Assembly (NCBI GenBank): GCA_949316235.1
Contig: OX438741.1
Location: 23,278,324 to 23,342,323, forward strand
DNA from: Oegoconia quadripuncta
Lineage: Eukaryota; Arthropoda; Insecta; Lepidoptera; Autostichidae
DNA: 64,000 nucleotides
Direction of reading: 5' to 3'
Positions 63,526-64,000 of this stretch are shown here, piece by piece. Positions within the stretch are counted from its first letter, which is position 1. The number at the start of each line of letters is the position of its first letter. The translations under genes were made by a program, and so were the position numbers. The notes under the pieces were generated by a model, which did not search any database, had not been told where the DNA came from, and was given only the letters and a program-made list of their open reading frames with translations.

Positions 63526-63780
63526 TCAATTAATATTTATTATACTTACTATGTTCCTACTTAGTAACCGCTAAGCGGTAGGTACCGATTATTAGTAAAA
63601 CAAATTTATATTTCTCTTATGTTTATGAAACTTAAAAAGTATTTTTAAATTGAATTAAGAAGCAAGCAATATTTTTTATTTTACCATACGACAGAGCACG
63701 ATTATATACCTACAACAATAACCTACATAGATTTCTTACTGGCTCAATTCAAACAAATCTTCTCTTTTCTATAGAATGTA

Positions 63781-63998
63781 TTAGTATTTCTTAATCTGGT
63801 ATATTGTTATCGGCTCAAGAAGCGGCAAGTTGTTTGGGAGGGAACTATAAAACGTTATGAGCAAAACACCTGATGCGTAAGAGAATCGATAGACGGACTC
63901 AAAGAAAGCGGTTTCCAATTTCCCACTCGATTGCTTCAGGCCTCCTTGGGTCAATATCCTCAATAAGTTGGAGGGACATCGAATATCTCCAAACACCT
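63781..63998 (-). pseudogene. Possible N-terminal part of a second odorant-receptor-like gene
   Basis: A 71-codon minus frame open from the window edge: VFGDIRCPSNLLRILTQGGL, KQSSGKLETAFFESVYRFSY, ASGVLLITFYSSLPNNLPLL, then EPITIYQIKKY and stop. The NLLRxLxxxGL....SVYRxxxxxGVLLIxxYSSL layout resembles receptor N-termini and lines up with exon 2 of the receptor to the left (GL...LYSVYRIMVR). A stop soon after, with no donor visible, suggests a broken copy, or that this is something else. An AATAAA-like minus string is near 63687-63697. Coordinates include two bases beyond the first codon read. Confidence 0.3.
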
Positions 63999-64000
63999 TC

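Noticed and set aside
1..64000. CRISPR array, rRNA or bacterial-type operon
   Set aside because: No regularly spaced palindromic repeats with unique spacers, no rRNA-like stretch, and gene structure is intron-rich eukaryotic. The only regular array is the contiguous 22-bp minisatellite at 20725-20867.

Overview
The window is AT-rich insect nuclear DNA, almost certainly from a moth or butterfly (Lepidoptera). The evidence is the mix of tRNA-headed SINEs, the DIRS, RTE-like and CR1/Jockey-like retroelement pieces, many short foldback DNA elements, and the intron-rich chemoreceptor and protease genes. I found no CRISPR array, rRNA gene or free-standing functional tRNA gene; every tRNA-like box belongs to a SINE. 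All host genes that I can support lie on the minus strand.

Layout. (1) About 1-3960: a decayed DIRS-type (tyrosine-recombinase) retrotransposon on the minus strand, cut by the left window edge. Its gag gene looks split by a 513-bp GT-AG intron, and its reverse transcriptase core is deleted. (2) About 4000-19800: nested transposon fragments with no recognised host exon, including a decayed non-LTR element at about 9120-11040. (3) 19849-49688: six exons of an ADAMTS-type secreted metalloprotease. They were rebuilt by hand: every junction has GT-AG and the reading phases match. Signal peptide and prodomain are in exon 1 (49151-49688). The zinc site is split between exon 4 (43516-43681) and exon 5 (20875-21015) across a 22.5-kb intron. 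The remaining C-terminal exons are not visible and probably lie left of the window. (4) 52860-54105: a compact two-exon gene for a 151-residue secreted protein that I do not recognise, with a clean TATA box and a piggyBac-type (TTAA) MITE in its intron. (5) 56933-62785: an insect odorant receptor gene, seven well-supported exons plus a small candidate last exon; the first exon was not found. A second chemoreceptor-like segment sits at 63781-63998, so this may be the edge of a receptor cluster.

The genes show no functional link to each other: one remodels extracellular matrix or secreted proteins, one is an orphan secreted protein, and one is an olfactory membrane receptor. The points most worth checking are the phase-matched intron in the DIRS gag gene, the 22-bp repeat array that places a GTGAGT motif in each unit right beside the real exon 5 splice donor of the ADAMTS gene, two perfect hairpins (25 and 30 bp arms), a SINE ending 11 bp from an odorant receptor splice donor, and the orphan secreted gene. 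All family names come from reading translated motifs by eye, with no database search.
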